NCBI GenBank assembly: GCA_016213785.1 | Contig: JACQZQ010000035.1 | Coordinates: 56,113-120,112, forward strand | DNA: 64,000 nt | Reading direction: 5' to 3' | Source of the DNA: Acidobacteriota bacterium | GTDB lineage: Bacteria > Acidobacteriota > Blastocatellia > Chloracidobacteriales > JADJPF01 | Shown here: positions 1 through 10,278 of the stretch, piece by piece | Numbering within the stretch: the stretch's first letter is position 1 | Layout: each line of letters starts with the position of its first letter | Notes under the pieces: model-generated | Told to the model about the DNA's origin: nothing | Databases searched by the model: none | Seen by the model: only the letters and a program-made list of their open reading frames with translations | Position numbers and translations under genes: made by a program

Positions 1-1
1 A

Positions 2-619
2 GTTGATATAACAGATAGTACTGCAATAAAAGATAGCAATAAGTTATCTATGGAGATAGGAAAAAGAATAGCCTTAATTGAAAAAGAGCTAGAAACTTTG
101 CCTAAGGGAAAGGAAAGGTCAGAACTTCGAGAAGCCTTTGAAGAGATCCGAGATGGTTTTGAAGAAACTTCGTTAGAAGATATTAGACCAGAGACTTTAA
201 GACCTGTTTATGAAGGCTATATAGCTGGGCTAAATGGTTTAATGGGTATGGTAGAGCGTGCTAAGTCAAGTTCTAAAGTAAAAGTAAAGACAACCCCTGT
301 TCCTAGTGAAGAGGCTGTAAATATTAGTAAACCTACGCTTCCAGCTAGTCCAGATATTCCTATTCCAGAACAAGCCCTTGAGCCTCAATTTAGTAAGCCT
401 ATAGATCTTCAACCTACTGGATTAGGAATGATTCCTAGCCCAGAAGATCTTAAAGAACTAAGAAGAAGAACAAAAGAGACTAGACAGTTACTTAAAGAAG
501 CCCAAAGAAAGATAAAGGAAGAAAAGCAATCTGATCAACCATCAGAACCGCCACCTATATCTTTACGGCGGAAATTTTTAGAAAAAGCAGCAAGAGGGCA
601 AGAAAGAAGGCAAGAATAA
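2..619 (+). CDS. C-terminal part of a protein cut by the window edge, possibly a Ser/Thr kinase tail
   Basis: The reading frame is open from base 2 to a TAA stop at 617-619. The ATG at 50 has no ribosome site and is probably internal, so this is a 5'-truncated gene. The visible part is charged and helical (KRIALIEKELETLPKGKERSELRE). A Pro-rich linker follows, then a basic Arg/Lys/Gln-rich tail. The helical segment resembles part of the C-terminal half of the next gene, which has an IEKRISFLPESKEKKEIRE stretch with the same spacing of charged residues. This suggests a tandem pair of related membrane kinases, but the kinase domain would lie outside the window, so the function is inference. Confidence 0.55.
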   Translation, partial: VDITDSTAIKDSNKLSMEIGKRIALIEKELETLPKGKERSELREAFEEIRDGFEETSLEDIRPETLRPVYEGYIAGLNGLMGMVERAKSSSKVKVKTTPVPSEEAVNISKPTLPASPDIPIPEQALEPQFSKPIDLQPTGLGMIPSPEDLKELRRRTKETRQLLKEAQRKIKEEKQSDQPSEPPPISLRRKFLEKAARGQERRQE

Positions 620-763
620 ATATTTTCTGCTAAAATCTTTGCGAAATTCAGGAATTTTATCAGAAATTTTTAGAACGGATCTTATTGTTGAGCGTTAAAA
701 TAGCATCAAACAAAAAAATCATATATAAAACCATAGCAACTAGAGAAAGTTAGGGAAAAGATT

Positions 764-2935
764 ATGTTGCAAGCAGGAGAACAAATAGGGCCATACACTT
801 TAGTGCGTCAACTAGGAAGAGGGGCATTTGGTCTAGTCTGGCTAGCAGAGCGTCGTGGTGCTTTTGCTACTACTCAAGTTGCTCTTAAACTAGCTTTAGA
901 TGATGAGCCAAATCTAGCTGCCCTTGCCCAAGAATCCCAACTTTGGGCAAAACTCGGAGTCCATAACAACGTCCTACCTATTATTGAAGCTGATAAATAT
1001 GGTGACTATATGGTGTTAGTTAGTGAATATGCACCAGATGGTTCACTAGATGGTTGGCTAAAAAAACATAAAGGCGCCGCTCCATCATTAGAAAGTGCAA
1101 TAGCAATGACCATTGGAATATTAAATGGTCTAGAACATTTGCATTCAAAAAAGATAATCCATAGAGACTTAAAACCTGCAAATATCCTTCTTCAAAATGA
1201 AACTCCTAGACTTGCTGACTTTGGACTAGCTAGAGTACTTAAGTCAACAATGCAGAGTACTGGAGTAGCAGGAACGCCTGCTTATATGGCTCCAGAAGTT
1301 TTTAGCGGAGAAAGATTTGTACAATCAGATCTTTGGTCAGTAGGGGTAATTCTTTATCAGCTTTTATCAGGCCGACTCCCTTTTCCTCAAACTGATGTTA
1401 TGGCACTTCTTGGTGCTATTGTTCACCGTAATCCAGATCCTTTACCTAATTATGTTCCTTCTGAACTTGTTCAAATAATTGCTTATGCTTTACAAAAAAA
1501 TATCAATAAGAGATTTCAATCTGCTTCTGAAATGCGCAATGCCTTGCAACAGGTTATTAGCAAAGGAAATATAACCCTTACAAATGCACAATTAGAAGAT
1601 GATAGACCTACAGCAATACTTAATACTTTGCCTGGTATAGACTTATCAGGAATGGGACAGGTACTAGAAACTTTACCGGCGCTATCTAAAAATGCTAATA
1701 ATCAGCAAACTCAAATAATTAATGAAAATACAGTTGAACAAATAAAAGTTTTTAATACTTATAAACAAGCAGAGTCTTCTACAACAAATTTTAAACCCTT
1801 ACCTAAGGTTAAAGTTGCTACTGCTAAAGGTCTTAAGATTAGTTTGCCTAAGAAAAACTCTCATAGAATGTATGAAACTCTTGCTGTAAGCGTAGTTATG
1901 GTAGTTATGCTATCAGCTACTTTTCTTAAAGCGAGTAATTATAATGGGGTGGGTGTAAGTATTAAGGATGATAAAGCCTATACTGTAAAAAATGTTGATA
2001 GTGAGACTGAATTACTTGACGAATATTCAGTAAGACATGACTTAATAGTTTTGGATGAAGAATCTGATAAAGCAAGAAATAACAATGAAGAATTAATTAA
2101 AGAAATCCAAGAAAAGTCTTCTATGTTAGAAGAATATATGAGAAAAGTATCTGAAAATAATAAGAAAAATATTGAGAAACAATATCTTAATATTCAAGAA
2201 AAACTTGCAGATGAATCATTAAATATTTTTAACCCTAATTCTACAGCGCTTTATAGAGCATATTTAATGAATCTAGACACTTTGATTATTGCAGCAAAAT
2301 CATATCTAGGAAATTCTAGCCCATCCCCTATATCTAAAAAGCTAGATAAGGCTCGTATAGAAGAAAAAAATATTCTTGATAAAACTGCTAGATTTATAGA
2401 AAAAAGAATTAGTTTTCTACCTGAGAGTAAAGAAAAAAAAGAAATAAGGGAAACTTGCTCAAATGTACGTAGTAATTTAGATAGAATTGCTTATGTATAT
2501 AGTTCAGATTATCAAAACTATAAAGCTAATTTAGAAAAACTAGCTCGGCAAGTTGAAGAAATGAAATTAAAAGATCCTAAAGTAGCGGTTGTAGATGAGG
2601 TAGCTAAAACAAATAGTTCAAGTTTTGTATTTACTAATAAGCCTCCAAAACCACCTAAACCAGCACCTAAAAAGCCATTAATAGAAAGTAATGCTCTAGG
2701 CTTAGAATTTACAATTCCTTTTTCTTTAGCAGAAACGCAAATTGATGCTGAAGCCTTAAAACAACTTATGTTAATAAAAGATAAATCTAATATTCAGGTT
2801 TCTAAAGAGGGTCTTATAATTAAACTAGATAAAGCTCTTGCAGAAAAAGCTTTTGCAGATAAAAAAAGACAAGAAGCTTTTAGAAAGTTAAAAACTGATA
2901 GAAAAATACCCTTAAATCAAGCTCAAGAAAACTAA
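764..2935 (+). CDS. Membrane Ser/Thr protein kinase (PknB-like) with large C-terminal sensor region
   Basis: This is a Hanks-type kinase that phosphorylates Ser/Thr on proteins. The glycine loop is GRGAFG (18-23), the ATP lysine is K42 in VALK, the catalytic loop is HRDLKPAN (D135, N140), DFG is at 152-154 and the APE motif is at 176-178. A linker leads to one hydrophobic segment at about residues 371-390. The remaining 330 residues are probably outside the cytoplasm: they are charged and helical, with a proline-lysine stretch near 625-640. The start ATG follows a purine-rich GTTAGGGAAAAG. The kinase domain is very close to that of the gene at 53176, with the catalytic residues at identical positions. 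The tail resembles the truncated gene upstream. The kinase activity is confidently predicted; the ligand is unknown. Confidence 0.9.
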   Translation: MLQAGEQIGPYTLVRQLGRGAFGLVWLAERRGAFATTQVALKLALDDEPNLAALAQESQLWAKLGVHNNVLPIIEADKYGDYMVLVSEYAPDGSLDGWLKKHKGAAPSLESAIAMTIGILNGLEHLHSKKIIHRDLKPANILLQNETPRLADFGLARVLKSTMQSTGVAGTPAYMAPEVFSGERFVQSDLWSVGVILYQLLSGRLPFPQTDVMALLGAIVHRNPDPLPNYVPSELVQIIAYALQKNINKRFQSASEMRNALQQVISKGNITLTNAQLEDDRPTAILNTLPGIDLSGMGQVLETLPALSKNANNQQTQIINENTVEQIKVFNTYKQAESSTTNFKPLPKVKVATAKGLKISLPKKNSHRMYETLAVSVVMVVMLSATFLKASNYNGVGVSIKDDKAYTVKNVDSETELLDEYSVRHDLIVLDEESDKARNNNEELIKEIQEKSSMLEEYMRKVSENNKKNIEKQYLNIQEKLADESLNIFNPNSTALYRAYLMNLDTLIIAAKSYLGNSSPSPISKKLDKARIEEKNILDKTARFIEKRISFLPESKEKKEIRETCSNVRSNLDRIAYVYSSDYQNYKANLEKLARQVEEMKLKDPKVAVVDEVAKTNSSSFVFTNKPPKPPKPAPKKPLIESNALGLEFTIPFSLAETQIDAEALKQLMLIKDKSNIQVSKEGLIIKLDKALAEKAFADKKRQEAFRKLKTDRKIPLNQAQEN

Positions 2936-3001
2936 TAGAAAAGTAAAATAAACTCAAGTTATATTAGTATCAAAAATATTAGTTAAATATTCTACTTTAA
3001 T

Positions 3002-4288
3002 TTAGCGATAACCACTTTGTGCTAAATAATCCCTTAGCATCTTATTTTTTGCATTATTTGTTACAAGTACCCAGATCATAAATGGGATAAATGAAAGTAT
3101 GTTAAGGAAGGGTATAAAATTTATAACACAAGCAATCATACCTACCACAAAACCACCACTACCAGCGCTACTTGGATTAATTGCTCTATGAGCCTTTTCT
3201 ATGGATTTTGATAAGCCAGGAAAAGCCCTAAATATCCAATACATATTAAAAAAAGGTATGAACAAAAACCCAAGTGCTTTACCTGGCGAAGTGCTGCGGT
3301 ATCGTTCAGGGACGGCTTCCCAGGTTTTATAGAGCCAAATTAAAAATAAAATCCCTGTAGGTATAGCCATTAAGATAGTTAAAACAAATGTAACGGCTAG
3401 TACTTCTTCATCTCCTCCACTTAAGCGTCCATCAAGGGTTAGAGCCATAAAAAGTATATAAACAGGAAGAGATATAAGCCAAGTAAGTGTTCCTAATATA
3501 GCATAGCTAATAGCCAGTGCTGAACCAGGTTGTTGGATACTTCCAGAATAATCACCTTTAGGAGGATAAGCTATTGAAGGGGGTTGAGAGCTTTGATAAA
3601 TGGCTTGGCCTTGGGGGTAAATTGGTTGACCTTGGGGTGAGAAGCCATAGTTAGCTTGACCTTGGGGAGTTTGAGGAGGTTGAGCAAAAGGGTAAGGGTT
3701 ATTTTGCTGTTGGGTTTGAGCCGTTTGTTGATAAGGGTTTGGATTAGCATAAGGGTTATTTTGAGGCATTTGGTTTTGAGCTTGTGCTGCAAGTACACTT
3801 GAAATTCGGTTAAATACATTTTGAGCTAAAGTAGCAATAGTGTTAATGGGTAAATTTTGGCCTTCGCCTTGTGCTACATAAAACTTTACAATTACTGTTT
3901 TTACTCTAAATAAATAAATATAGCTTGTTATTTGAGCCAGTCCCATATCAACTCTACCGCCAAAAACATAACATTCTGTTCCAACTAAAGGAACATTTTG
4001 TAGATAAGGCATATTTTCACAATTAGTTTGTAGAGTTTGTTGATGATAAGACATTGCCATATCTTCGCTAGGAAATACCCAGCGAATATCTACTATACGC
4101 TCTATAGTTGAATTTATAGGCGCTTGCCAGGCTACTAGACCTGACCGAAGTCCTAAACACCTGCGAAAAGTCTCATCATTTGGATCTGAGCCTCTCATAC
4201 GACTATCTTGTGTCAGTTGGAGTCCAGCAGGAAGTTCTCTTGCTTCTAGAAAAAGTTGTAAGTAATTTTGATCTGTAAGTGATTGCAT
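3002..4288 (-). CDS. Multi-pass membrane protein with Gln/Pro-rich linker
   Basis: The protein has 428 residues. A soluble N-terminal domain (about 1-165) carries no motif I recognise. A low-complexity linker rich in Gln, Pro, Asn and Tyr follows (about 170-245). The C-terminal half has four probable membrane helices: about 255-285, 295-320, 340-355 and 375-410. A conserved-looking loop, YKTWEAVPERYRSTSPGKA, lies between helices 2 and 3. That loop resembles DUF4328-like or similar small membrane families, but I cannot name the family with confidence. The protein is encoded alone on the minus strand, convergent with the kinase gene. Low-complexity linkers of this type also occur in other proteins of this window. 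Confidence 0.6.
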   Translation of the reverse strand: MQSLTDQNYLQLFLEARELPAGLQLTQDSRMRGSDPNDETFRRCLGLRSGLVAWQAPINSTIERIVDIRWVFPSEDMAMSYHQQTLQTNCENMPYLQNVPLVGTECYVFGGRVDMGLAQITSYIYLFRVKTVIVKFYVAQGEGQNLPINTIATLAQNVFNRISSVLAAQAQNQMPQNNPYANPNPYQQTAQTQQQNNPYPFAQPPQTPQGQANYGFSPQGQPIYPQGQAIYQSSQPPSIAYPPKGDYSGSIQQPGSALAISYAILGTLTWLISLPVYILFMALTLDGRLSGGDEEVLAVTFVLTILMAIPTGILFLIWLYKTWEAVPERYRSTSPGKALGFLFIPFFNMYWIFRAFPGLSKSIEKAHRAINPSSAGSGGFVVGMIACVINFIPFLNILSFIPFMIWVLVTNNAKNKMLRDYLAQSGYR

Positions 4289-4460
4289 ATAAATTCCTTG
4301 CTACTAGCAAAATAGATTTAGCTATAACTTGATAGACAAGATTTTAATTTTAGTAGACTTTAAGGCTTATTTTGCAAGAAAATTTACCACAGATCCTCTT
4401 TTAAGTTAATAGATTTAATTATCATGTTGAATTTCTTATGGTTATAAAAACTTTTCTAGT

Positions 4461-7310
4461 CTATTCTAAACTTGTGTCTGGAGTTGAAGAACTAAGTTGA
4501 TAAAGTCTAAGTGACCCATTACCAGGAGCAACAAGTAAACTAGTTTTTCTAGATTTACCAACTACAGCAATTATAGGATCGCTAGGAAAAGATTCTAAGC
4601 GTATTGACCAGACTAGACTCCCATCCTTAGAGTTTAAGGCTACTATTTGTCCATCAGCAGTTCCAAAAACAAACTCATCCTGACCATCAAGATTTAAGTC
4701 TATGGAAATAATATCTGTTATAGGCTGGAAAGCGGTTTTAGTGGTAAGAAGACCTGTAAAATAATCATAAATATAAAATGTATCGCTTTCTCCAAAATTA
4801 CCACCAATCCTATCAAAGCTACTAGTCATACTAGTAATATCTGCTAGTCCCATTAGTAGGTCAGTTGCTTGGCGTTGGCTAGGAAGGCCATTAATTGTCT
4901 TAGCAAAATTCCAAAGTAATTTTCCTTGATCAGTAATTTTTACTACTTTTCCTGCTCCAATTAATAAAACTTCTCCATTGCCTGATAAAATTGGAGTAGA
5001 GTTAAAATCGCCTCCAAAACTAGAAACATTTATTGGGCCTACTAGTTCACGTCCTACACCTCCATCAAGAACACGATAAAGACTATTTGAGACAATATAA
5101 ATATCATCCTTACCATCTTGGTTAAAATCTCTTACTGCGGCATTATTACCAAAAGTAAAAACATCTGAGCGTGACCATAAAATTGAACCATCAGCACCAG
5201 AGAGCATAATTGCACGATCACGAGGCGTAGTAAGAAAAATATCTATTCTATTTGTAAGCCCAGAAAATCGACCTGTTGTTATAGCAATATTACTAGTAGC
5301 AGGAATATCAAAAAAAGTAACTCCCCATTTTTCAGCTACTTGTAAGTTTTTTGTTTCAACACTACCACGAGTTTCATAAACGCTAAGTCTTAAACGGCCA
5401 TTATCATTAACTGTAGTAATAATTTGTGGGCGGTTTTTATTATTTCCATCTAAAGCTTGAATTATAGGAGTAGAGTTACCAGTAAAAGAGGCTACATTTA
5501 TTAAAGTATTAGTTACTTCATCTAAGCTAACAACTAAAATTTTACCTCCAGGGCTACGAACTAAGATTTCATTAGCCCTATCCATATCAAGGTCAGCAAC
5601 TCTTACTTGTGAACTAAAGTTAGAGCCTGTTGTAAAAGCAGAACCTAAGCTTAAGAGTCTTTTTCTTAAACGCTGATAAATAGCTAGCTGGCCTGTGGTT
5701 TGTCCATTAAGTTCTTGGCTGACAAGGAATTTTTCATTATTTAATGCTGTAGATAGAATTGATCTAACTAATCCAGGGCGCAGAATATCTAGATCTACTT
5801 TAAGTTTAAGTTTTTGTTTTCCAGTTCCTTGATCCATTACAACAAATCGTTCTTGAAAATTAATTCCACCCATATCATTACTAGAGTAGGTGAGAAAACG
5901 AGGTAGAGGTGTTTCTAATATTAAGGTTTTAGTCCTAGACTCATCAGAACTACCAATATGATTAAAATTAATATTGGTAAAATTAGGGCGACTTAATAAG
6001 TACATTCCAGTAATAGGCTGAGTAGAGCTTAAAAATGTATAAGTATTATTAATTACTATAGGTCTATAGATTTTTAGTTGAGAATTAAGAGTTAAAGCAG
6101 GGCTAGCAACAGTCTCTAGGCTAGAAAGAAATTCTATGGTTCCATCATTATTTAAGTCTTGTAGATCCCAAACATAGCTATTTCTGATAGTTGTAAGTAG
6201 TAGGGCTTGCCCTAAGTTAAAAGGGTCGCCATCGCCGCGATAAATGCGAATTTGTTGTTCTTGCCCATCCCAAAAATTAACGGCTATTTCGCTCTTGCCA
6301 TCACCATCAAAGTCTTGTACCGCTTTTAATGGAGCGCGTAAGACTTGAGAAGAAGGAAAAGTTATGCCCCAAAGCTTTTTAATAAAAGGAGTTAGCTGTA
6401 AGACAGAAATTGCAGTCATTTTGTTATTTTCAGCTAAAGCAGGAATATCATCAGCAATAATAACTGCTTCTAGGGTCTTATCACCATTTACATCGGCTAA
6501 AGTAAAGAGTCCATAATGTCTTCCTTCAGGATCTCCTTCACGAAAATCTAATTGTTGTTTTAATTCGCCATTACCAGAAAAAATCATTATTCTAGGGCGA
6601 CCAACTACTACTACTTCTTGTGAGCCATCATTATCAATATCACTAATTGCAAGTTGTGGAAAATTAAGTTGTCCTCCAAATAGTTGTGTTACGAGAGCTT
6701 TAGCATAAAGACTTCCTTGGCTTGAAAAAAAGTATCCAAATGCATCTTGTTGGGTTTTTGTATGATCAGGGAAGACTACTACTTCTCTACCAGGGCGTTC
6801 AGGCGATATATCAGCAGTTTTTATATAAATGCTAGATAAAGTTACAAATTCTGGAAACTGATATTGTGAGCGTAATAGACCATCAGCATTTATAATTAGC
6901 AGAATGCGTTGAAATGTATCAAAGGTGATGATTTCAGGAGTAGAGTTATTATTATCAAGGTCAACAATAGAAACTATTTCTGTTAGACCAAAAAATTTAT
7001 CAATTAAAATAGTACCATCTTGACTACTTACTATTAAACGACCTTGTTGTAAATATATGATTTCAGGCAGATTATCATTATCAATATCAAAGGTTAAAGG
7101 TTGTAATGAACTAGCGCCTAGTTGAAGATCAAGAAAATTAGTAGGAGAATTTGTTGGTATTTTTGTGAGAGTATGTCCGCTTAAGGCTGCATCTCCGCGA
7201 AAACGAGGCCAATCTTGGGCATAAACCGAAGTAGTTAATAAAATTAATAGAGGTAAAAAAGCTATTTTGTTTATAAAGTTTATAAAATTCATAATTTTGT
7301 GAATTCTCAT
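4461..7310 (-). CDS. Secreted FG-GAP/VCBS-repeat beta-propeller protein
   Basis: The N-terminus has a hydrophobic signal peptide (FLPLLILLTTSVYA) followed by the mature start QDWPRFRGD. At least seven calcium-binding-type FG-GAP motifs recur along the 949 residues: DIDNDNLPE, DVNGDKTLE, DFDGDGKSE, DLNNDGTIE, DLDMDRANE, DFNQDGKDD and DLNLDGQDE. The C-terminus (FGTADGQIVALNSKDGSLVW) also looks like a PQQ-type propeller blade. Such proteins are exported and usually bind ligands or surfaces, and no catalytic residues can be assigned. The start codon is uncertain because an internal ATG six codons later would also leave an intact signal peptide. It lies 99 bases downstream of the histidine kinase gene on the same strand. 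Confidence 0.85.
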   Translation of the reverse strand: MRIHKIMNFINFINKIAFLPLLILLTTSVYAQDWPRFRGDAALSGHTLTKIPTNSPTNFLDLQLGASSLQPLTFDIDNDNLPEIIYLQQGRLIVSSQDGTILIDKFFGLTEIVSIVDLDNNNSTPEIITFDTFQRILLIINADGLLRSQYQFPEFVTLSSIYIKTADISPERPGREVVVFPDHTKTQQDAFGYFFSSQGSLYAKALVTQLFGGQLNFPQLAISDIDNDGSQEVVVVGRPRIMIFSGNGELKQQLDFREGDPEGRHYGLFTLADVNGDKTLEAVIIADDIPALAENNKMTAISVLQLTPFIKKLWGITFPSSQVLRAPLKAVQDFDGDGKSEIAVNFWDGQEQQIRIYRGDGDPFNLGQALLLTTIRNSYVWDLQDLNNDGTIEFLSSLETVASPALTLNSQLKIYRPIVINNTYTFLSSTQPITGMYLLSRPNFTNINFNHIGSSDESRTKTLILETPLPRFLTYSSNDMGGINFQERFVVMDQGTGKQKLKLKVDLDILRPGLVRSILSTALNNEKFLVSQELNGQTTGQLAIYQRLRKRLLSLGSAFTTGSNFSSQVRVADLDMDRANEILVRSPGGKILVVSLDEVTNTLINVASFTGNSTPIIQALDGNNKNRPQIITTVNDNGRLRLSVYETRGSVETKNLQVAEKWGVTFFDIPATSNIAITTGRFSGLTNRIDIFLTTPRDRAIMLSGADGSILWSRSDVFTFGNNAAVRDFNQDGKDDIYIVSNSLYRVLDGGVGRELVGPINVSSFGGDFNSTPILSGNGEVLLIGAGKVVKITDQGKLLWNFAKTINGLPSQRQATDLLMGLADITSMTSSFDRIGGNFGESDTFYIYDYFTGLLTTKTAFQPITDIISIDLNLDGQDEFVFGTADGQIVALNSKDGSLVWSIRLESFPSDPIIAVVGKSRKTSLLVAPGNGSLRLYQLSSSTPDTSLE

Positions 7311-7409
7311 AATTTTGACCCAACTGTTTTTTAGGATAGCGCAAAATTTAGTTTTTAAGATGCATAATGGAAGGATAAGGTTCTAAAAGGAAAAATAAAA
7401 TAACTTATT

Positions 7410-8693
7410 TTAATTAATTGGATTATCTAGAGTTATTTCTGTGCTACGAATAGGTAGGGTAATAGTAAAGGTTGAACCAGCGCCATAGGTACTTTCTAAA
7501 GAAATATTTCCTTGCATTAATTGGCATAAACGTTTAGTTATGGAAAGTCCAATCCCTAAGCCATTGTAGTCGCGGGTTGTAGAGTTATCCACACGTCCAA
7601 ACTCATCAAAAATTAAGTTTAAGTGTTCTGGTTTTATTCCTATCCCTGTATCAGAAATAGCAATGGAAAAGACTTCTCTATCAATAAGTTTTACTTCAAC
7701 AAAGATTTTTCCTTCACTAGTAAATTTAACTGCATTAGAGAGTAAACCTAAGATAATTTGTTGTATTTTATTTGGATCTAGGTAAATAGGGGGGAAATTC
7801 TGAGCTATAGAATAATTAATATCTATAGTTTTATCTTTTGCCCAAGTTCTTGCTTGTGTTATAGCGTTATCTAGTAAGCTAGGTAACGAAAAAATCTGAG
7901 GATATAAAGATACTTTTCCTGATAAAAGAGCAGATAGATCTAGAATATTATTAACTAGACTTAAGGTATCTTGCCCACTTTTATAAATAATTTTAAACCA
8001 ATCTCGGTGGCGATCTGTTACTTGTTCAATTTGACTATTTATTAATAATTCAGCAAACCCAATTATTGCACATAAAGGGGTTCTAAGTTCATGCGTTGCG
8101 CAATTAAGAAATTCTGTTCTTAAACGGGAAGCCTCCTGAGCTTGTTGATAAAGGATTTGGAGTTGTTGATTTTGTTTTTTAAGGTCTTCATAAAGACGCG
8201 CTCGCTCTATTGCAATAGCAGCATTATTAGCAAAAAAACGAACCACTCTTAAGTCTTTTTCATTAAAAGCATTACAATAAGATAGATTATCAAAAGAGAT
8301 TACTCCTATAACTTTATTTTTAACGCATAAAGGAGCATCAACCATAGATTTAATAGGGGCAATTTCACTTTGATTAGGAAAAAGATGAGTTCTAGAGTCT
8401 AGGAAAAAATTATCTACAATGGTTGGTTGGTTATTCTTAAAAACCCAGCCAGCAACCCCGCTATCTATAGGTAGTTTTAGCCCTACTACATCTGAACCAT
8501 AGTTATAAGCCGCTCTAACTTCAAGTAAATTGGTAGTTTCATTGTAAAGAAATAATGACCCTGAATCGGCTGAAGGCACAAGTTCTATAGCAGACTGCAT
8601 TAGAGCGGGTAGCAATTGATCTAGCTCTAAGGACTCTGCTAGCCAAGCAGATACTTGTAGAAAACTTGTTAATATATCAAGAGATTTAGTCAT
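7410..8693 (-). CDS. GAF-domain sensor histidine kinase
   Basis: This is a soluble two-component sensor of 427 residues. A GAF domain fills about residues 20-165 and is followed by a short coiled coil (166-192). The HisKA domain has phospho-acceptor H201 in ATHELRTPL. The HATPase domain shows the N box (LLSNAVKFT), the G1 box DTGIGI and the G2 box GLGIGLSITKRL. No membrane segment is present, so it probably senses a cytoplasmic small molecule or redox signal through the GAF domain. No response regulator is encoded in the window, so its partner lies elsewhere. A gap of 210 bases and a terminator separate it from the PP2C gene upstream. Confidence 0.92.
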   Translation of the reverse strand: MTKSLDILTSFLQVSAWLAESLELDQLLPALMQSAIELVPSADSGSLFLYNETTNLLEVRAAYNYGSDVVGLKLPIDSGVAGWVFKNNQPTIVDNFFLDSRTHLFPNQSEIAPIKSMVDAPLCVKNKVIGVISFDNLSYCNAFNEKDLRVVRFFANNAAIAIERARLYEDLKKQNQQLQILYQQAQEASRLRTEFLNCATHELRTPLCAIIGFAELLINSQIEQVTDRHRDWFKIIYKSGQDTLSLVNNILDLSALLSGKVSLYPQIFSLPSLLDNAITQARTWAKDKTIDINYSIAQNFPPIYLDPNKIQQIILGLLSNAVKFTSEGKIFVEVKLIDREVFSIAISDTGIGIKPEHLNLIFDEFGRVDNSTTRDYNGLGIGLSITKRLCQLMQGNISLESTYGAGSTFTITLPIRSTEITLDNPIN

Positions 8694-8836
8694 TATATAT
8701 AGTACAAACCATCTAGGGTAAGGTATAAATACCTAGTATGTCACATAGACTCAAAAAAATCTACTAGTGAAAAAACTTATTATTTTTAATTAAACGAAAA
8801 TCTACTAGCCAAAGGTGAAGAATTTTGTACTAAAGA

Positions 8837-8870
8837 AATAAGCTAATAGGTAAACCTATTAGCTTATTTT
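8837..8870 (-). terminator. Probable rho-independent terminator after the PP2C gene
   Basis: An almost perfect inverted repeat is present: AATAAGCTAATAGGT, two bases, then ACCTATTAGCTTATT. It lies 35 bases past the stop of the minus-strand PP2C gene at 8905. On the minus strand the stem ends in TTATTTC, so the T-tract is short. Confidence 0.65.
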
Positions 8871-8904
8871 AAAGAACTAAAGCGAAAGTTTTAAATAAGT
8901 GAGA

Positions 8905-10230
8905 TTACTTAGAAAACTCATCAACTAATTTATTAGCATCGTCTATGGGTAATCTATTATTTTCAAAGTATTTAATTAATTGTTCGAGTTTTCTTATTGT
9001 TTCACTAATAGAAGTAGCATCTTTTCCATCTCTTTCAGCCCAAAAAACCATTTCTCTAAATTGATCAATTTGTCTTCGTAAATTATTTGACAGATTGATT
9101 AATGCTGATTCTGTAGCTAAGTTTTGCTCAAGTAGTTTTTCACGACTAGTTCTATCTGGTTGTATTTTTAATGTTGATAGCTCAGAGAGTTGTTTTGATT
9201 CTTTAGAATGAACACCAATTGTGTTAGTAAAAGAGGATTGTTTGCCTTTTTCTGAGCTAAGGCGTTTGGTTTTATATATATCATCATCATCAGATTTTGT
9301 TTGTGTTTTAAGCTTAGATTCAGCCTTTTGTTTTTTACGTTGTGCTTCATCTTCAGGATCAAATGCAGCTAAAACCTCAATATGGGTTGTAAGTCTAGTT
9401 ACTTGTTCAGCAGGTCTTAATCCCTGGCCTTCAAATTTAGCTAAAACAACTGTTATATTATCCTCTCCGCCTCGTTCCTTAGCTAATTCTATTAATTGTT
9501 TACAACATTCTTCTATAGAACTTTGGTTTTTTACATATTCAAGTAATTCTTCTGCTTTGATTTTTCCTGATAAACCATCAGAGCAAAGTAGTAAGTAATC
9601 TCCATCAGTAAGTTCTATAGAGCTTACTGCTACTTTAATTTCTGCGTTACATCCTAGAGATTGTAAAATTATATTTCGCCCTGGGGCTGTTTCAGCCTGT
9701 TCAGGGGTCATTAGACCACGATTAACTAAAATTCCCACAAGGGATTGATCTGTAGTAATTTGCTTAATTCTACCTGAGTGAATAACATAACCACGAGAGT
9801 CTCCAACCTCAGCAATATAAGCAGTATTTTGTTCTATTAAAGCTGCTGTAATAGTTGCTCCCATACCGCGTCTTTCAGGGTTAGATTGGCCTTCATTCCA
9901 AATTAAAGTATTAGCTTTTTCAACAGCTTGGACTAAACGTTGAAAAGGATCTGATGTATTATTACGTCTTAATAGTTCTACTCTCATAGAATGAACTGCC
10001 ATTGAAGAGGCTACTTCTCCACAACTAGCACCACCAACACCATCTGAGACAGCTAATAATATACGGTTTTCAGCCGTTTTATGACTAATACGCTGTGGGA
10101 TAAGAAAAACACGCCCTGTTGCTAGATCAGCTATTAGAAAATTATCTTCATTATTAGTTCGTACCATTCCAACATCAGTAAAGCCTGCTACGGTAGTAAT
10201 AATATTAGCGGTTGAGTCTGTCATTTTCAC
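8905..10230 (-). CDS. PP2C-family Ser/Thr protein phosphatase with C-terminal helical tail
   Basis: This is a metal-dependent phosphatase that removes phosphate from Ser/Thr. Visible motifs are TNNEDN (25-30), the metal site VSDGVGG (D63), VGDSRGY, CSDGLSG and GEDNITV, in family order over residues 15-265. The last 175 residues are an unusual tail: a basic linker (KKQKAESKLKTQTK) followed by a predicted coiled coil. It is encoded 48 bases downstream of the FHA gene and probably shares its transcript. The pair resembles kinase/phosphatase/FHA signalling modules. A paralogue with the same architecture is encoded at 26360-27574. Likely substrates are targets of the Ser/Thr kinases encoded in this window, but that is inference. 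Confidence 0.92.
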   Translation of the reverse strand: MKMTDSTANIITTVAGFTDVGMVRTNNEDNFLIADLATGRVFLIPQRISHKTAENRILLAVSDGVGGASCGEVASSMAVHSMRVELLRRNNTSDPFQRLVQAVEKANTLIWNEGQSNPERRGMGATITAALIEQNTAYIAEVGDSRGYVIHSGRIKQITTDQSLVGILVNRGLMTPEQAETAPGRNIILQSLGCNAEIKVAVSSIELTDGDYLLLCSDGLSGKIKAEELLEYVKNQSSIEECCKQLIELAKERGGEDNITVVLAKFEGQGLRPAEQVTRLTTHIEVLAAFDPEDEAQRKKQKAESKLKTQTKSDDDDIYKTKRLSSEKGKQSSFTNTIGVHSKESKQLSELSTLKIQPDRTSREKLLEQNLATESALINLSNNLRRQIDQFREMVFWAERDGKDATSISETIRKLEQLIKYFENNRLPIDDANKLVDEFSK

Positions 10231-10278
10231 CCCACAAACTTAGAATTTAAAACCTAGCGCAAGTATATGTATTTATGA

